Of a stretch of 64,000 nt of DNA, positions 9,132-17,596 are shown one piece after another (positions within the stretch are counted from its first letter, which is position 1; the number at the start of each line of letters is the position of its first letter). The DNA is from Mesobacillus boroniphilus (lineage in GTDB: Bacteria > Bacillota > Bacilli > Bacillales > Cytobacillaceae). Under the pieces are notes generated by a model. The model was not told where the DNA came from, searched no databases, and was given only the letters and a program-made list of their open reading frames with translations. A program made the position numbers and the translations under genes. The stretch spans positions 124,001 through 188,000 of the forward strand of contig NZ_QTKX01000002.1 of assembly GCF_018424685.1 (NCBI RefSeq), read 5' to 3'.

Positions 9132-9992
9132 ATGATTAAGTGTATTGCAACTGATATGGATGGGACTTTATTGACTGCTACCCAGCAGATTACTGCAGAG
9201 AATAGGGAAGCGATTATAAAAGCAAAAGAGCAGGGAGTCGAAGTCGTCGTCGCAACCGGGCGCTCCTTCCAAGAAGCAAGATTCGTTCTTGAGGAATCAG
9301 GGCTTAAACTGCCCATGATTTGTGTGAATGGAGCCGAGGTTCGTTCAGAAAATGGGGAAGTTGTTTCTTCAAGTCCTTTGAACAAGGCGGAGGCCCGGCA
9401 GGCAGCACTAAGACTTGTTGAAAACGGCGTGTATTTCGAGGTTTACACAAACAAAGGTACCTTTACTGAAGATGAGGATATGGCGATTACGATCATCGTG
9501 GATATTTTTTCAACCGCAAACCCTGAAGTGCCGATTGAAAAAATCGCTGAGGCTGCTGAGGAAAGAATGCATAAGGGGCTAATAACGAAGATAGAACATT
9601 ATGACCGATTATTCGAGGACGACCAATATGAAATTTACAAGCTGCTTGCTTTTTCGCTGGATGATGACAAGCTTGAGGCTGCCAGGTCTGGTTTAAAAGA
9701 AATCTCTGGACTTGCGGTCAGTTCATCCGGCCGTGAGAATATTGAAATCACAAGTCTCGACGCCCAAAAAGGAATAGCGCTAGAAAAGTTCGTAGCATCG
9801 AGAGGGATCAGCCTGCAGGAAACGATGGCGCTTGGTGACAATTTCAATGATGTATCGATGCTGAAAAAAGTCGGCAAACCAGTCGCGATGGGCAATGCAG
9901 CTGAGGAAATTAAACAGCTATGCGGTGAAGTGACATTGTCGAATGAAGAAAGCGGCGTAGGAAAAGCGATCATAAAGGTGTTGGTAGATTGA
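9132..9992 (+). CDS. Cof-type HAD-IIB phosphatase
   Basis: This 286-residue HAD hydrolase is of the Cof/IIB type. It has motif I DMDGTLL (catalytic Asp pair at about residues 8-10), motif II VVATGRS at about 38-44, a C2B cap in the middle, and the Cof signature MALGDNFNDVSMLKKVGKPVA near residue 235, which is motif IV. Such enzymes dephosphorylate sugar phosphates or flavin/pyridoxal phosphates. The substrate here is unknown, although the divergent sugar operon makes a sugar phosphate reasonable. The ATG follows GAAGGTGAAGAC. The next gene begins 38 bases after its stop. Confidence 0.87.
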   Translation: MIKCIATDMDGTLLTATQQITAENREAIIKAKEQGVEVVVATGRSFQEARFVLEESGLKLPMICVNGAEVRSENGEVVSSSPLNKAEARQAALRLVENGVYFEVYTNKGTFTEDEDMAITIIVDIFSTANPEVPIEKIAEAAEERMHKGLITKIEHYDRLFEDDQYEIYKLLAFSLDDDKLEAARSGLKEISGLAVSSSGRENIEITSLDAQKGIALEKFVASRGISLQETMALGDNFNDVSMLKKVGKPVAMGNAAEEIKQLCGEVTLSNEESGVGKAIIKVLVD

Positions 9993-10030
9993 TTTATAGA
10001 AGGTTATGAAATCAAGGGAGGACTGGTGTC

Positions 10031-11128
10031 ATGAAAAGATTCTTGTATTTGCTGTTGGCAATGCCGATGGTGATGGCAGGCTGTTCAAGCGGCGGTGATG
10101 AAATAAAGCCTGCAGGAGAAGTGAATCAAAATTCAGAAGACGAAGAAGCGATTGCCCAGGCCGACCAGCTTGAAGTTGTTGCAGAAAATCTGGAAGTGCC
10201 GTGGTCAATCAATAAAAGCGGCGAGACATTCTACTTAAGCGAACGACCGGGTTCCATTGTAAAAGTGGAGGGTGACACAACTGAGCGACAGAAGGTTTCT
10301 TTTAAAAAGGAATTGTCCCAGGCAGCAGAAGCCGGCTTTCTTGGCTTCGTCCCCGCCCCTGATTTCGAGCAGTCCAACAAGGCATTCGCTTATTATACAT
10401 ACGAGAATGGCACCGGCCAGTTCAATAGAATTGTCGAACTGACCTTGAACAATGATGAATGGGTGGAAGGCAAGCTGTTGCTTGATAAAATACCGAGCGG
10501 ACGATTCCATCACGGCGGCAGGTTGAAAATCGGACCAGACGGAAAGCTTTATGCAACAGCAGGTGATGCGGCAACCAATCCCGAAATCGCTCAGGATTTA
10601 AGTTCGCTCGGCGGCAAAATCCTGCGAATGAATCTTGATGGGTCTGTTCCAGCGGATAATCCATTTGAGGACTCCTATGTATACAGCTATGGCCATCGGA
10701 ATTCACAGGGATTGACCTGGTCGCAGGATGGAACTCTTTATGCCAGCGAGCACGGCCCATCTGCGCATGATGAAATCAATTTGATTGAAGCAGGTAAAAA
10801 CTATGGGTGGCCCGTGATTACGGGTGACGACACGAAGCAGGGCATGGAAACACCAATTTTTCACTCTGGAAGTGATACATGGGCACCCTCCGGAATGGCG
10901 GTGCATGAAGGGAAGTTGTATGTCGCGACATTGAGAGGCAATGCATTGCGTGAGTTCGACCTTACTGCGAAAACAACAAGAGAAGTAGTCACCGGATTAG
11001 GACGAATCCGCGATGTCATCGTGGAAGGTGATGATCTGTATTTCATCAGCAATAATACAGACGGCCGAGGCACTCCAGGTGAAGGTGATGACAAACTTTA
11101 CCGTGTAAAACTGCAGGATGTTCGTTAA
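10031..11128 (+). CDS. PQQ-dependent sugar dehydrogenase-like lipoprotein
   Basis: This 365-residue protein is exported as a lipoprotein (LPMVMAG-type signal with lipobox MVMAGCSS, Cys at about residue 18). It folds as a six-bladed glucose/sorbosone dehydrogenase-type propeller. Typical motifs are LEVPWSI near the N-terminus, RFHHGGRLKIGPDGKLYATAGD (about 158-179), YSYGHRNSQGL (about 218-228) and SEHGPSAHDEINLI (about 238-251). The family oxidises aldose sugars with PQQ. No PQQ synthesis genes are in the window, so the cofactor would have to be scavenged or the activity differ. It is probably cotranscribed with the HAD gene. Confidence 0.87.
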   Translation: MKRFLYLLLAMPMVMAGCSSGGDEIKPAGEVNQNSEDEEAIAQADQLEVVAENLEVPWSINKSGETFYLSERPGSIVKVEGDTTERQKVSFKKELSQAAEAGFLGFVPAPDFEQSNKAFAYYTYENGTGQFNRIVELTLNNDEWVEGKLLLDKIPSGRFHHGGRLKIGPDGKLYATAGDAATNPEIAQDLSSLGGKILRMNLDGSVPADNPFEDSYVYSYGHRNSQGLTWSQDGTLYASEHGPSAHDEINLIEAGKNYGWPVITGDDTKQGMETPIFHSGSDTWAPSGMAVHEGKLYVATLRGNALREFDLTAKTTREVVTGLGRIRDVIVEGDDLYFISNNTDGRGTPGEGDDKLYRVKLQDVR

Positions 11129-11136
11129 AAATGGAG

Positions 11137-11165
11137 AAGGAGTACCTGAAATGGTGCTCCTTTTC
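11137..11165 (+). terminator. Terminator of the sugar dehydrogenase gene
   Basis: AAGGAGTACC (11137-11146) pairs with GGTGCTCCTT (11153-11162), with one G-T pair and a T-run starting inside the stem. Confidence 0.8.
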
Positions 11166-11190
11166 TAATTTTGAAGGAGTACTAGATTAA

Positions 11191-11320
11191 GTTATTGGCA
11201 AAAATTCGATTTTATTGGCGGAGTTCACAAATTTATTGGCGAAAATTTAACTTTATTGGCGATTTTCCCAGGTTTATTGGCGAAAACTGAAATATATTGG
11301 CGAACTGGAAATTTTACTGG
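11191..11320. repeat. ~20-nt periodic array of the word TTTATTGGCGA
   Basis: The core ATTGGC begins at 11194, 11214, 11235, 11255, 11276 and 11296, and a decayed ACTGG copy is at 11316. Steps are 20, 21, 20, 21, 20 and 20 bases. The 9-10 bases between words are AT-rich and unrelated. The array lies between the terminators of two convergent genes and has no plausible reading frame. Confidence 0.9.
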
Positions 11321-11344
11321 ATTTTTCCAATTCCTAAAACAAAA

Positions 11345-11370
11345 AAACCGGGTATGCCCGGTTTAATTTT
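11345..11370. terminator. Terminator overlapping the TetR stop codon
   Basis: A perfect 8-bp stem (AAACCGGG at 11345-11352, CCCGGTTT at 11357-11364) has A- and T-tracts on its two sides. It overlaps the TAA of the TetR gene and can act in both directions. Confidence 0.8.
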
Positions 11371-12022
11371 TGCTGCTATTCGGCCCTGCCAATCCATGCA
11401 TGATGAATTGGATCGTCCGCTCTGCTTCTGCTTCATCGTCCCACTCTGCTTCCGGCAGGAGCATATATCGTGCAATCAAATAGCCAAAGATGGATGTAAA
11501 CGTCATTCTTACGACACTGTAGGCTGGAATCTCAATGATTTGGCCATTTGCCTGATAATGCTCGACGATTTTCTCGAAACGTTCATATACTTTTAATGCG
11601 ATATGTTCCTTAAATAATTCCTTCAATTCAGGGTGTAACGGAATTTCCTGCACCAGGATTTTAACGGTAGCAAGATTTTTAACAAGGAAATCACGGCGGT
11701 TCTTCAGCATGGCAGATAAGAAATCTTCGAAATGCTCATAATCCTGATGAAGAACCTTATTAAGATCTTTTATGATAAAAGGTGCCACAAACTTCGCCAT
11801 CACTGGAGCGACAATCGCCAGCAGCAAATCCTTTTTCGTTTTATAGTGTCTGAAAATCGTACCTTCTGCAACGCCGGCTTTTTTTGCGATTTCGCTGGTT
11901 GAAGTGGCGGAATATCCTTTTTCCGCAAAGGACTCGATCGCAGATATGATAATTTTCTTCTGCTTTTCAGTCAGCTCTTCTCCGTCCATTAACTCGTCAA
12001 TTTTTAAATCATGATCACTCAT
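11363..12022 (-). CDS. TetR/AcrR-family regulator of the ABC exporter
   Basis: This 219-residue repressor has an N-terminal TetR helix-turn-helix (AIESFAEKGYSATSTSEIAK, then KAGVAEGTIFRHYKTKKDLL at about residues 46-65). The helical ligand domain is like those of the AcrR/YfiR group. It is the third gene behind the ABC ATPase and permease genes (21 bases after the permease stop), and the operon promoter carries two GTGAGT-N4-ACTCAC operators. Negative autoregulation relieved by an exported compound is therefore likely. The ligand is unknown. Confidence 0.88.
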   Translation of the reverse strand: MSDHDLKIDELMDGEELTEKQKKIIISAIESFAEKGYSATSTSEIAKKAGVAEGTIFRHYKTKKDLLLAIVAPVMAKFVAPFIIKDLNKVLHQDYEHFEDFLSAMLKNRRDFLVKNLATVKILVQEIPLHPELKELFKEHIALKVYERFEKIVEHYQANGQIIEIPAYSVVRMTFTSIFGYLIARYMLLPEAEWDDEAEAERTIQFIMHGLAGPNSSKN

Positions 12023-12043
12023 CGGTTGCTCCTTTCGCCGCGG

Positions 12044-13075
12044 TTAAACTGCGCGGTGTTTCCGCAAAGCCAAAATATTCAGGAACATGAATAAGACGGA
12101 AAATCCGGCCAGCATCAAAATATTCCCATAGATGGCATCCCATCCGTATCCTCTCACCATAATATCACGCAATGCTTCTGCGGCATAATAGAGCGGTGTT
12201 ATCGGACCAAGCCAGCTCAGCCAATCAGAAATCGTATCGAGATTGATCAGACCAGAGAAGAAGAACTGCGGCACGATGATGATCCGGATGAACTGGATCA
12301 TCTGGAATTCATTATTCGCAAATGCGGACAGCAGAGTGCCGAGCGTCAGCGCCGTCATCGACAGCATTAAGGTAATCAATAATACATAAATAAAGGAACC
12401 TTCCATCAGCATTCCGAGGACATAAATCGCGTACCATGCAATCAATGTAGCCTGCAGCATGGTGAAGAGTCCGAATCCAAGGATATAGCCGACGACGATT
12501 TCCCATTTCCTTAATGGGCTCGAAAGCAATTTTTCAAGCGTGCCGCTTGTTCTTTCCCTTAAAAAGGAAATCCCAGAAATGAGGAACACAAAGAAGAAGG
12601 CGAAGAATCCCAGTAATACCGGACCGAAATAATCAAACTGTCCCATATCCTCCGATCCGTGCAGATAATCCACATTCGGATCTGTTAGTCCCTGATCAGG
12701 AATCAGTGTTTTAGTTGCCTGCTGGATCCATTTCATAACAGCACCGTTAACAGATGGGTCGCTTCCTTCAAGTACGATTTTATCCAGCATACGGCCTTCA
12801 AACACGACATACCCATCAATTTCATGGGCCAGCGCATCCTCTTTAGCGCTTTTTACAGAATCATATTCTGTTATTTTTGCATCATCTATATCGAGTTTCT
12901 CTATAACTGCGTCAGGTGCATCGACCAAACCAATCTTCGGAATATAGTTTTCTCCGTTAAAAACAAGATGGAGCATCGTCAGGATAAGGAGCGGGGCCAC
13001 GAGCATCATTGCAAGTGTCCTTTTGTCCCTTAGGAATTGGCGGATAATCCTGATCACTAAAGCTCTAATTCTCAT
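12044..13075 (-). CDS. ABC-2 type exporter permease
   Basis: This 343-residue ABC-2 permease has one N-terminal helix (MLVAPLLILTMLHLVF), a large extracytoplasmic domain (about residues 40-165) and five C-terminal helices. It resembles the YhaP/YfiM/DrrB group. The start chosen, MRIRALVIRIIRQFL, has GGAGGTG six bases upstream and overlaps the 3' end of the ATPase gene. A longer in-frame start at 13114 would lie well inside the ATPase gene. With the ATPase it should export a hydrophobic or toxic compound under TetR control. Confidence 0.87.
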   Translation of the reverse strand: MRIRALVIRIIRQFLRDKRTLAMMLVAPLLILTMLHLVFNGENYIPKIGLVDAPDAVIEKLDIDDAKITEYDSVKSAKEDALAHEIDGYVVFEGRMLDKIVLEGSDPSVNGAVMKWIQQATKTLIPDQGLTDPNVDYLHGSEDMGQFDYFGPVLLGFFAFFFVFLISGISFLRERTSGTLEKLLSSPLRKWEIVVGYILGFGLFTMLQATLIAWYAIYVLGMLMEGSFIYVLLITLMLSMTALTLGTLLSAFANNEFQMIQFIRIIIVPQFFFSGLINLDTISDWLSWLGPITPLYYAAEALRDIMVRGYGWDAIYGNILMLAGFSVLFMFLNILALRKHRAV

Positions 13076-13787
13076 GATGAACACCTCCATAGGCCAAAAA
13101 TGCTTCCTCGACACTGGAAGAACCGGTCTTTTCCTTCAATTCTGCAGGAGTGCCTACCGCGATCAGACGACCATCGCGAATCAGTCCCAGCCTGTCGCAT
13201 TTTTCTGCTTCGTCCATGACATGTGTTGTAACGATCAGCGTTTTTCCTTGTGCTTTCAAATCATAGAAACCCGACCAGATGCTTTGACGCAAAACAGGAT
13301 CAATGCCGACAGTCGGCTCATCGAGAATCAACAGTTCTGGCTCATGCAGCAAGGCCGCAGCCAATGATAAACGGCGTTTCATGCCGCCAGAATAATTGGT
13401 TACCAGTTTGTTTAGATGATTAGATAAATCGACAAGCTGCATCACTTCTAAAATGCGTTTGTTGCGATGCGTACCCTTCAGGCCGAACAAGGAAGCAAAG
13501 AATTCAAGATTTTCCTTAGCGGATAACTCAGAATAAAGTGCGTCCGATTGCGCCATGTAGCCAATCCTTTCAATCAACTTTAAGGAGGGCATCTTTTCGC
13601 CAAAGAGGTAATTTTCTCCTTCGCTCGCCATTTCTAGTCCGACAAGCTGCCTTACAAGAGTGGTTTTTCCTGCTCCCGACGGACCAAGCAGGCCGAAGAT
13701 TTCACCGCTTTCAATTTCTAGATTGATATCTTTTAAAACGTCATTCTTGCCGTAGCGTTTACCGACATTTTTTATTGAAACGATCAT
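13065..13787 (-). CDS. ABC exporter ATP-binding protein
   Basis: This 240-residue ATPase of the drug-exporter (DrrA-like) class has Walker A GPSGAGKTT at about residues 38-46, the signature NYSGGMKRRLSLA at about 132-144, Walker B LLILDEPTVGIDP and the switch His in VTTHVMDEAE. The start at 13787 (MIVSIKNVGKRYG) fits the family; an earlier GTG at 13823 lies within the first TetR operator. It is first in a three-gene operon with the permease and the TetR regulator. The substrate is unknown. Confidence 0.9.
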   Translation of the reverse strand: MIVSIKNVGKRYGKNDVLKDINLEIESGEIFGLLGPSGAGKTTLVRQLVGLEMASEGENYLFGEKMPSLKLIERIGYMAQSDALYSELSAKENLEFFASLFGLKGTHRNKRILEVMQLVDLSNHLNKLVTNYSGGMKRRLSLAAALLHEPELLILDEPTVGIDPVLRQSIWSGFYDLKAQGKTLIVTTHVMDEAEKCDRLGLIRDGRLIAVGTPAELKEKTGSSSVEEAFLAYGGVHHEN

Positions 13788-13810
13788 GAGGTTTTCACCA
13801 TCCTTTTTAA

Positions 13811-13828
13811 AGTGAGTAATCACTCACT
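13811..13828. promoter_or_regulatory. TetR-type operator, proximal copy
   Basis: AGTGAGTAATCACTCACT is an inverted repeat (AGTGAGT/ACTCACT around a short centre), 23 bases upstream of the ATPase start. It is the classical form bound by the AcrR/YfiR-like TetR regulators and is nearly the same as the distal copy. Confidence 0.8.
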
Positions 13829-13859
13829 AAAAGAATAACTCAAAAACAATGACTTGTAT

Positions 13860-13877
13860 AGTGAGTAATCACTCACA
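13860..13877. promoter_or_regulatory. TetR-type operator, distal copy
   Basis: AGTGAGTAATCACTCACA repeats the proximal operator, with 49 bases from centre to centre. Two operators bracketing the likely promoter suggest strong or cooperative repression of the exporter operon. Confidence 0.8.
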
Positions 13878-13898
13878 AATTTTAACGAAAATCGACAA

Positions 13899-13931
13899 AA
13901 TTAAAAAAAGTCCTCAGGGTAGAGGACTTTA
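13899..13931 (-). terminator. Terminator of the nos operon
   Basis: AAAGTCCTC (13907-13915) pairs with GAGGACTTT (13922-13930), and on the minus strand a T-run of seven follows. It overlaps the stop codon of the last nos-cluster gene. Confidence 0.85.
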
Positions 13932-14831
13932 CATAATCTTAATCTTCAAAGAGTTTACCTGGCTTACCAGCAGTTCTTCATATTTCTTTTCAGCAGTGAA
14001 GAGTATTTCCTGTTCGCCTGCTTTCGGGTTTTCCTTTTTCACTGTTTCGATTAAATCGTTCTGGACCTTTTGAGTTAGAACAATCCGTGTATATTGCTGC
14101 TTCTGAATGTTCCAAAATTTTTCTGATCCATAATCACCAATGAGCTTTTGGGCCACTTCTGAATGGTCGTATTGGCTGCGGACATTTTCAATTGCGTCTT
14201 TCACTTCTTGCTCAGTTGCCTTGTGGCCTTTCTCAAGCCCAAGCATAGCCATTGCCCTAAGCCTGATTATTTGCGTCAATAACTGATTTTTGTCCTCATT
14301 CAGCTTCTCCTGGTTATCCCAATATACAAGCGCTTCATCTAGTTTTTCACCGGAATATCTCTTTCTGTCTGCTTCGCGGTTGATTTCAATATGGAGTTTA
14401 TTGATGAATTGATAAAACTTAAGGTCTTCGTCTGTAATCCATTCACCATTGATGGAGGCAACACCCTCAGCTTTTTTAACATTCAGTTTAACGACTTCTT
14501 CTTGCTTTGACCCATCATTTTCGAGTGTAAATACTGCTTCCCATTCTCCCGCCATTGAAAATTCAGCACTTCCAGAATAAATTCCATCAGACAGTTCTTC
14601 TAGCTCGACATCAATCGTTCCATGGTCCATACTGGACATCGCAAACTCAGCTACAATATTGAGATCCTTTACAGCATTGCCGTTTTCCGTCACTTCAATT
14701 TCAAAGTCAGATTCTTTGCCATTTGCAAAAACTGGTTCATTGGTGACTTTTACATTCCAATCGGGCTCCTGACTGCAGCCTGCTAACTGTGTTGCTAGCA
14801 ATATGAATAGTGATACGAATAATTTTCTCAT
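13929..14831 (-). CDS. Lipoprotein: YtkA/FixH-like domain fused to SurA-like helical domain
   Basis: This 300-residue lipoprotein (lipobox LATQLAGCSQEP, Cys at about residue 19) is the last gene of the nos operon. Residues about 25-115 form a YtkA/FixH-like beta domain with the Met/His motif FAMSSMDHGTID, a pattern typical of that family and compatible with copper binding. After SINGEWITDEDL (about 130) the rest is helical, charged and similar to the N-terminal domain of SurA-type foldases. Its start overlaps the nosF stop. It occupies the place where NosL, the copper chaperone, is often encoded. A role in copper delivery to, or folding of, NosZ is inference. Confidence 0.7.
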   Translation of the reverse strand: MRKLFVSLFILLATQLAGCSQEPDWNVKVTNEPVFANGKESDFEIEVTENGNAVKDLNIVAEFAMSSMDHGTIDVELEELSDGIYSGSAEFSMAGEWEAVFTLENDGSKQEEVVKLNVKKAEGVASINGEWITDEDLKFYQFINKLHIEINREADRKRYSGEKLDEALVYWDNQEKLNEDKNQLLTQIIRLRAMAMLGLEKGHKATEQEVKDAIENVRSQYDHSEVAQKLIGDYGSEKFWNIQKQQYTRIVLTQKVQNDLIETVKKENPKAGEQEILFTAEKKYEELLVSQVNSLKIKIM

Positions 14832-15502
14832 TTCTCCATGCCCCCTAATTCCTGAATGGTCAAAAAATCATCAACTGTGTATTTAGTCATTTTTCCGTTT
14901 TCTAAAAATGCTACATGCGTACAAATTTGCTTGATCTCATCTAGATGATGGGAAGAGAGCAGGATAGTTTTGCCTGACAAGGAACGAAGGACCTCTAAAA
15001 TTTCCTTGCGTCCCATTGGATCAATTCCGCTTGTAGGTTCATCTAGAATCAAGATATCGGAATCCTGATACAGTGTGATGGCAAGCCCCAGCCTCTGGAG
15101 CATCCCTTTGGAATAGCCCTTAATGGCTCTGCTGCGGTCTTCCCAAAGCCCGACAGAATTTAAAATTTGCTCTATTTTTTTAGGATCAGCCTTACCGGTT
15201 CCTGCCTGTGCAAAGAATACGATATTTTCATAACCCGTCAAAGAGGGATATAGCATAAACTTTTCCGGCAAGTAGGCAATCTCATTTTTCCAGCGTTTAT
15301 TACTTTTACGAGTCTTGCCATTTACCAGGATTTCGCCTTTCTTGATGGGGATCAGCCCCAGCAAACTGTTGATGAAAGTAGATTTTCCAGCTCCGTTCCT
15401 GCCTACAAGGGCACAAACTTCATTTTTCTCGATTGATAGACTGATATTATTTAGGATTTCTTTATTCCCATATGATTGTGTCAAGCCAGAAACGCTGATC
15501 AT
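14828..15502 (-). CDS. nosF: NosF-like ABC transporter ATPase
   Basis: This 224-residue ATPase has Walker A GRNGAGKST at about residues 34-42, the signature YSKGMLQRLGLA and Walker B DILILDEPTSGIDP, with a C-terminal switch His in LLSSHHLDEI. Its position after nosD and nosY and its overlaps of 4 bases on both sides assign it to the NosDFY maturation complex, which is needed to assemble the CuZ centre of N2O reductase outside the membrane. It is slightly shorter than proteobacterial NosF, as is usual for Gram-positive forms. Confidence 0.88.
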   Translation of the reverse strand: MISVSGLTQSYGNKEILNNISLSIEKNEVCALVGRNGAGKSTFINSLLGLIPIKKGEILVNGKTRKSNKRWKNEIAYLPEKFMLYPSLTGYENIVFFAQAGTGKADPKKIEQILNSVGLWEDRSRAIKGYSKGMLQRLGLAITLYQDSDILILDEPTSGIDPMGRKEILEVLRSLSGKTILLSSHHLDEIKQICTHVAFLENGKMTKYTVDDFLTIQELGGMEK

Positions 15503-16296
15503 TCAAAACCCTCCTTGCGATGCAACAGTACAGAACTGATAAATGTGACAGTCATCCAGAAAATTAGACTGGCTCCGAGGAAGGCACCCGGCTGCAGCCA
15601 CATGAACGATTTCAATAGACGCGACATGTGCCCAAATGAATAAATTCCCACGCCTGTCTCAAGATACATCCTTACAGCCTGTATGGGATTTAAGAAGTAG
15701 GCAATTGAAAAGAGCCTTACATTATCGTGGGTTACATCCTGGATGATCGATAGCAGGGCAAAGTCATGTAAGAAAAAGAAGTAAAACCAGATGATGACGG
15801 CAATTCCAACAATCTGCATCCTTGACCTGCTGATGCTGCCGACCAGGGCACCAATTTGAGTGAAAATCAGCATAAGTGCAGTAATGGAAAGAACAAAGGC
15901 AAGATACGTCCCAATATCAGCTTTAAAATATATTTTTAAAGGAACGAGGAATAAGAAAAACCAGATGATCACCGGTGCAAGCAGTACCAGGTGCATCCCA
16001 AGGCTCTTTTTGGCCAGGAATGTCATAAAGCTTTCCTGCCTTGTCAAAAGCATGACTAGTGTTTTTTGCTCTTTTTCCTGGAAGATAGAGAAAGCGCCCA
16101 TGAAAAGGTATAAGATCGGGATAAAGTAGAGCAGTGTATCGAACAGATTGATGAGCAAGATATATAAACCCTGATCATAGGAAAGAGAAGCTGACCTTAC
16201 AAGCAAAAGGACAGAGACAAATATGACTGTACCGATCGCAAGCCAAAGCCCTTTGCCTCTTATATTTTCCTTCCATTCCTTCCAAATAAAATACAT
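15499..16296 (-). CDS. nosY: NosY-like ABC transporter permease
   Basis: This 265-residue ABC-2 permease has six predicted helices. Segments such as YFIPILYLFMGAFSIFQEKE and LVGSISRSRMQIVGIAVII fit the NosY family. The start codon lies inside the 3' end of nosD (37-base overlap) and its end overlaps nosF, so the three genes are translationally coupled. NosY with NosF and NosD forms the membrane complex that supports CuZ (copper-sulfide) assembly in NosZ. Confidence 0.87.
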   Translation of the reverse strand: MYFIWKEWKENIRGKGLWLAIGTVIFVSVLLLVRSASLSYDQGLYILLINLFDTLLYFIPILYLFMGAFSIFQEKEQKTLVMLLTRQESFMTFLAKKSLGMHLVLLAPVIIWFFLFLVPLKIYFKADIGTYLAFVLSITALMLIFTQIGALVGSISRSRMQIVGIAVIIWFYFFFLHDFALLSIIQDVTHDNVRLFSIAYFLNPIQAVRMYLETGVGIYSFGHMSRLLKSFMWLQPGAFLGASLIFWMTVTFISSVLLHRKEGFE

Positions 16297-17594
16297 AGCA
16301 GTTTTCTCCTTTTTGCGAAGATTGCCGTAATGAGGACGGCGGTTACAATTAAGAAAGGTAAGTAGGATTTTTGTTTTCGGCCGTCAACCAGAGGATACTG
16401 ATCCTCAAACATGACTTTTTCTTGATCAAGCAGCCGATTCAGTTTTTCATAGATTTTAATTGCCGGGCTTTTTAGGAAAAGGTAGACAAGCTCCTGTTCC
16501 TCAATCAGCTCATAAAGGGAGGATTTATAGGCTGCAGTGCTGTCACCTACGCCATCCTGGTCGAGATCGAGCAATGGGAAGGTGCTGCCCCAATAGTTGC
16601 CGGTGCCTTCCTTGCTCCAATTATTCCGCCCCTTACCGCCAAGTGCGACAGCCGGTATCGTATTTTCTTCTATTGTATTTTCCGTAAAAACCTGTTCGTT
16701 TGAACTGGCCCATAGCTCGATTCCGATCTGGTTTTGTGAGATTCGGTTTGAACGAATCAGGTTGTCGGTAGATTGATCTATATATAACCCTCTTTGATTC
16801 ATATAGAAAGTGTTGTTCTCAATTTTATTTTCGTTTGCTGATAATACCAGCAACCCAAAGGAACGGTGTCCATAATTAAAGATGAATTGGTTGTTTGCAA
16901 GCTTAAGCTGGCTGGAGTGCATGATTGCTGCTCCGCCTGTATTAAAGGTGAATATGTTGTTTTTAAATTCGTTTCGGTCTGAATACATATAATGCAGACC
17001 GTAACGTGTTTTCGTTATTTCATTGCCTATAGCCTTGTTGTCATTTGCATAATCGAAGAACATACCATCTCTTGTGCCTTCAATATAATTGTTTTTTAAT
17101 AGATTTCCATTTGAATAATATACATGCAGGCCATTGCCCTGAGCGGCTATTTCTCCTTTGCCAAGACCTTTAACCCGAACATTTTCAATCGTATTGTTAT
17201 GTGCTTTGCTTAAATAAACTCCATGGAAGGATTGAGTAATCCAGATATTCCGGATGATATTACCATCTGTATAGACCTTGATCGCTGCGTATTCTTCAGA
17301 GCTGTTTCGGCTCATCCCACTTTTTCTTACATCGAGGTTTGAAACAGTGACACCAGGGGCGCGAACAGAAATAACATTGCCTTTGCCATCCCCTTCAATG
17401 ACAGTCCCTTTCTTGCCAACAAGGGTAAGCGGCTTATCAATCACGATATTGCCGGTATAGATTTTATTTTCAAGCTTGATCACTGCGCCGTCTTTGGCCG
17501 AATTAATGACGGCTTGCAGGTTTTCCGCTGCCGCCCCCTTTTCCGGAAAAGTAAAAGCGGAAAAGAGCAAGAGCAGCCAAAGGAATTTTTTCAT
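16260..17594 (-). CDS. nosD: NosD-like periplasmic beta-helix copper maturation protein
   Basis: This 444-residue protein has a Sec signal peptide (LWLLLLFSAFTFPEKGAAAE), a right-handed parallel beta-helix of many NNxI/NxF rungs (for example NGNLLKNNYIEGTRDGMFFD and SDRNEFKNNIFTFNTGG) and a C-terminal membrane anchor (LIVTAVLITAIFA). This is the NosD/CASH architecture with an extra C-terminal helix, as in Gram-positive homologues. The ATG at 17594 has GGAAGG ten bases upstream; an in-frame TTG at 17612 is less likely. It works with NosF and NosY to mature NosZ. Confidence 0.9.
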   Translation of the reverse strand: MKKFLWLLLLFSAFTFPEKGAAAENLQAVINSAKDGAVIKLENKIYTGNIVIDKPLTLVGKKGTVIEGDGKGNVISVRAPGVTVSNLDVRKSGMSRNSSEEYAAIKVYTDGNIIRNIWITQSFHGVYLSKAHNNTIENVRVKGLGKGEIAAQGNGLHVYYSNGNLLKNNYIEGTRDGMFFDYANDNKAIGNEITKTRYGLHYMYSDRNEFKNNIFTFNTGGAAIMHSSQLKLANNQFIFNYGHRSFGLLVLSANENKIENNTFYMNQRGLYIDQSTDNLIRSNRISQNQIGIELWASSNEQVFTENTIEENTIPAVALGGKGRNNWSKEGTGNYWGSTFPLLDLDQDGVGDSTAAYKSSLYELIEEQELVYLFLKSPAIKIYEKLNRLLDQEKVMFEDQYPLVDGRKQKSYLPFLIVTAVLITAIFAKRRKLLCILFGRNGRKI

Positions 17595-17596
17595 GG

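Noticed and set aside
11191..11320. CRISPR array
   Set aside because: The repeated words are about 10 bases with 9-11 base gaps, far shorter than CRISPR units, and there are no cas genes.
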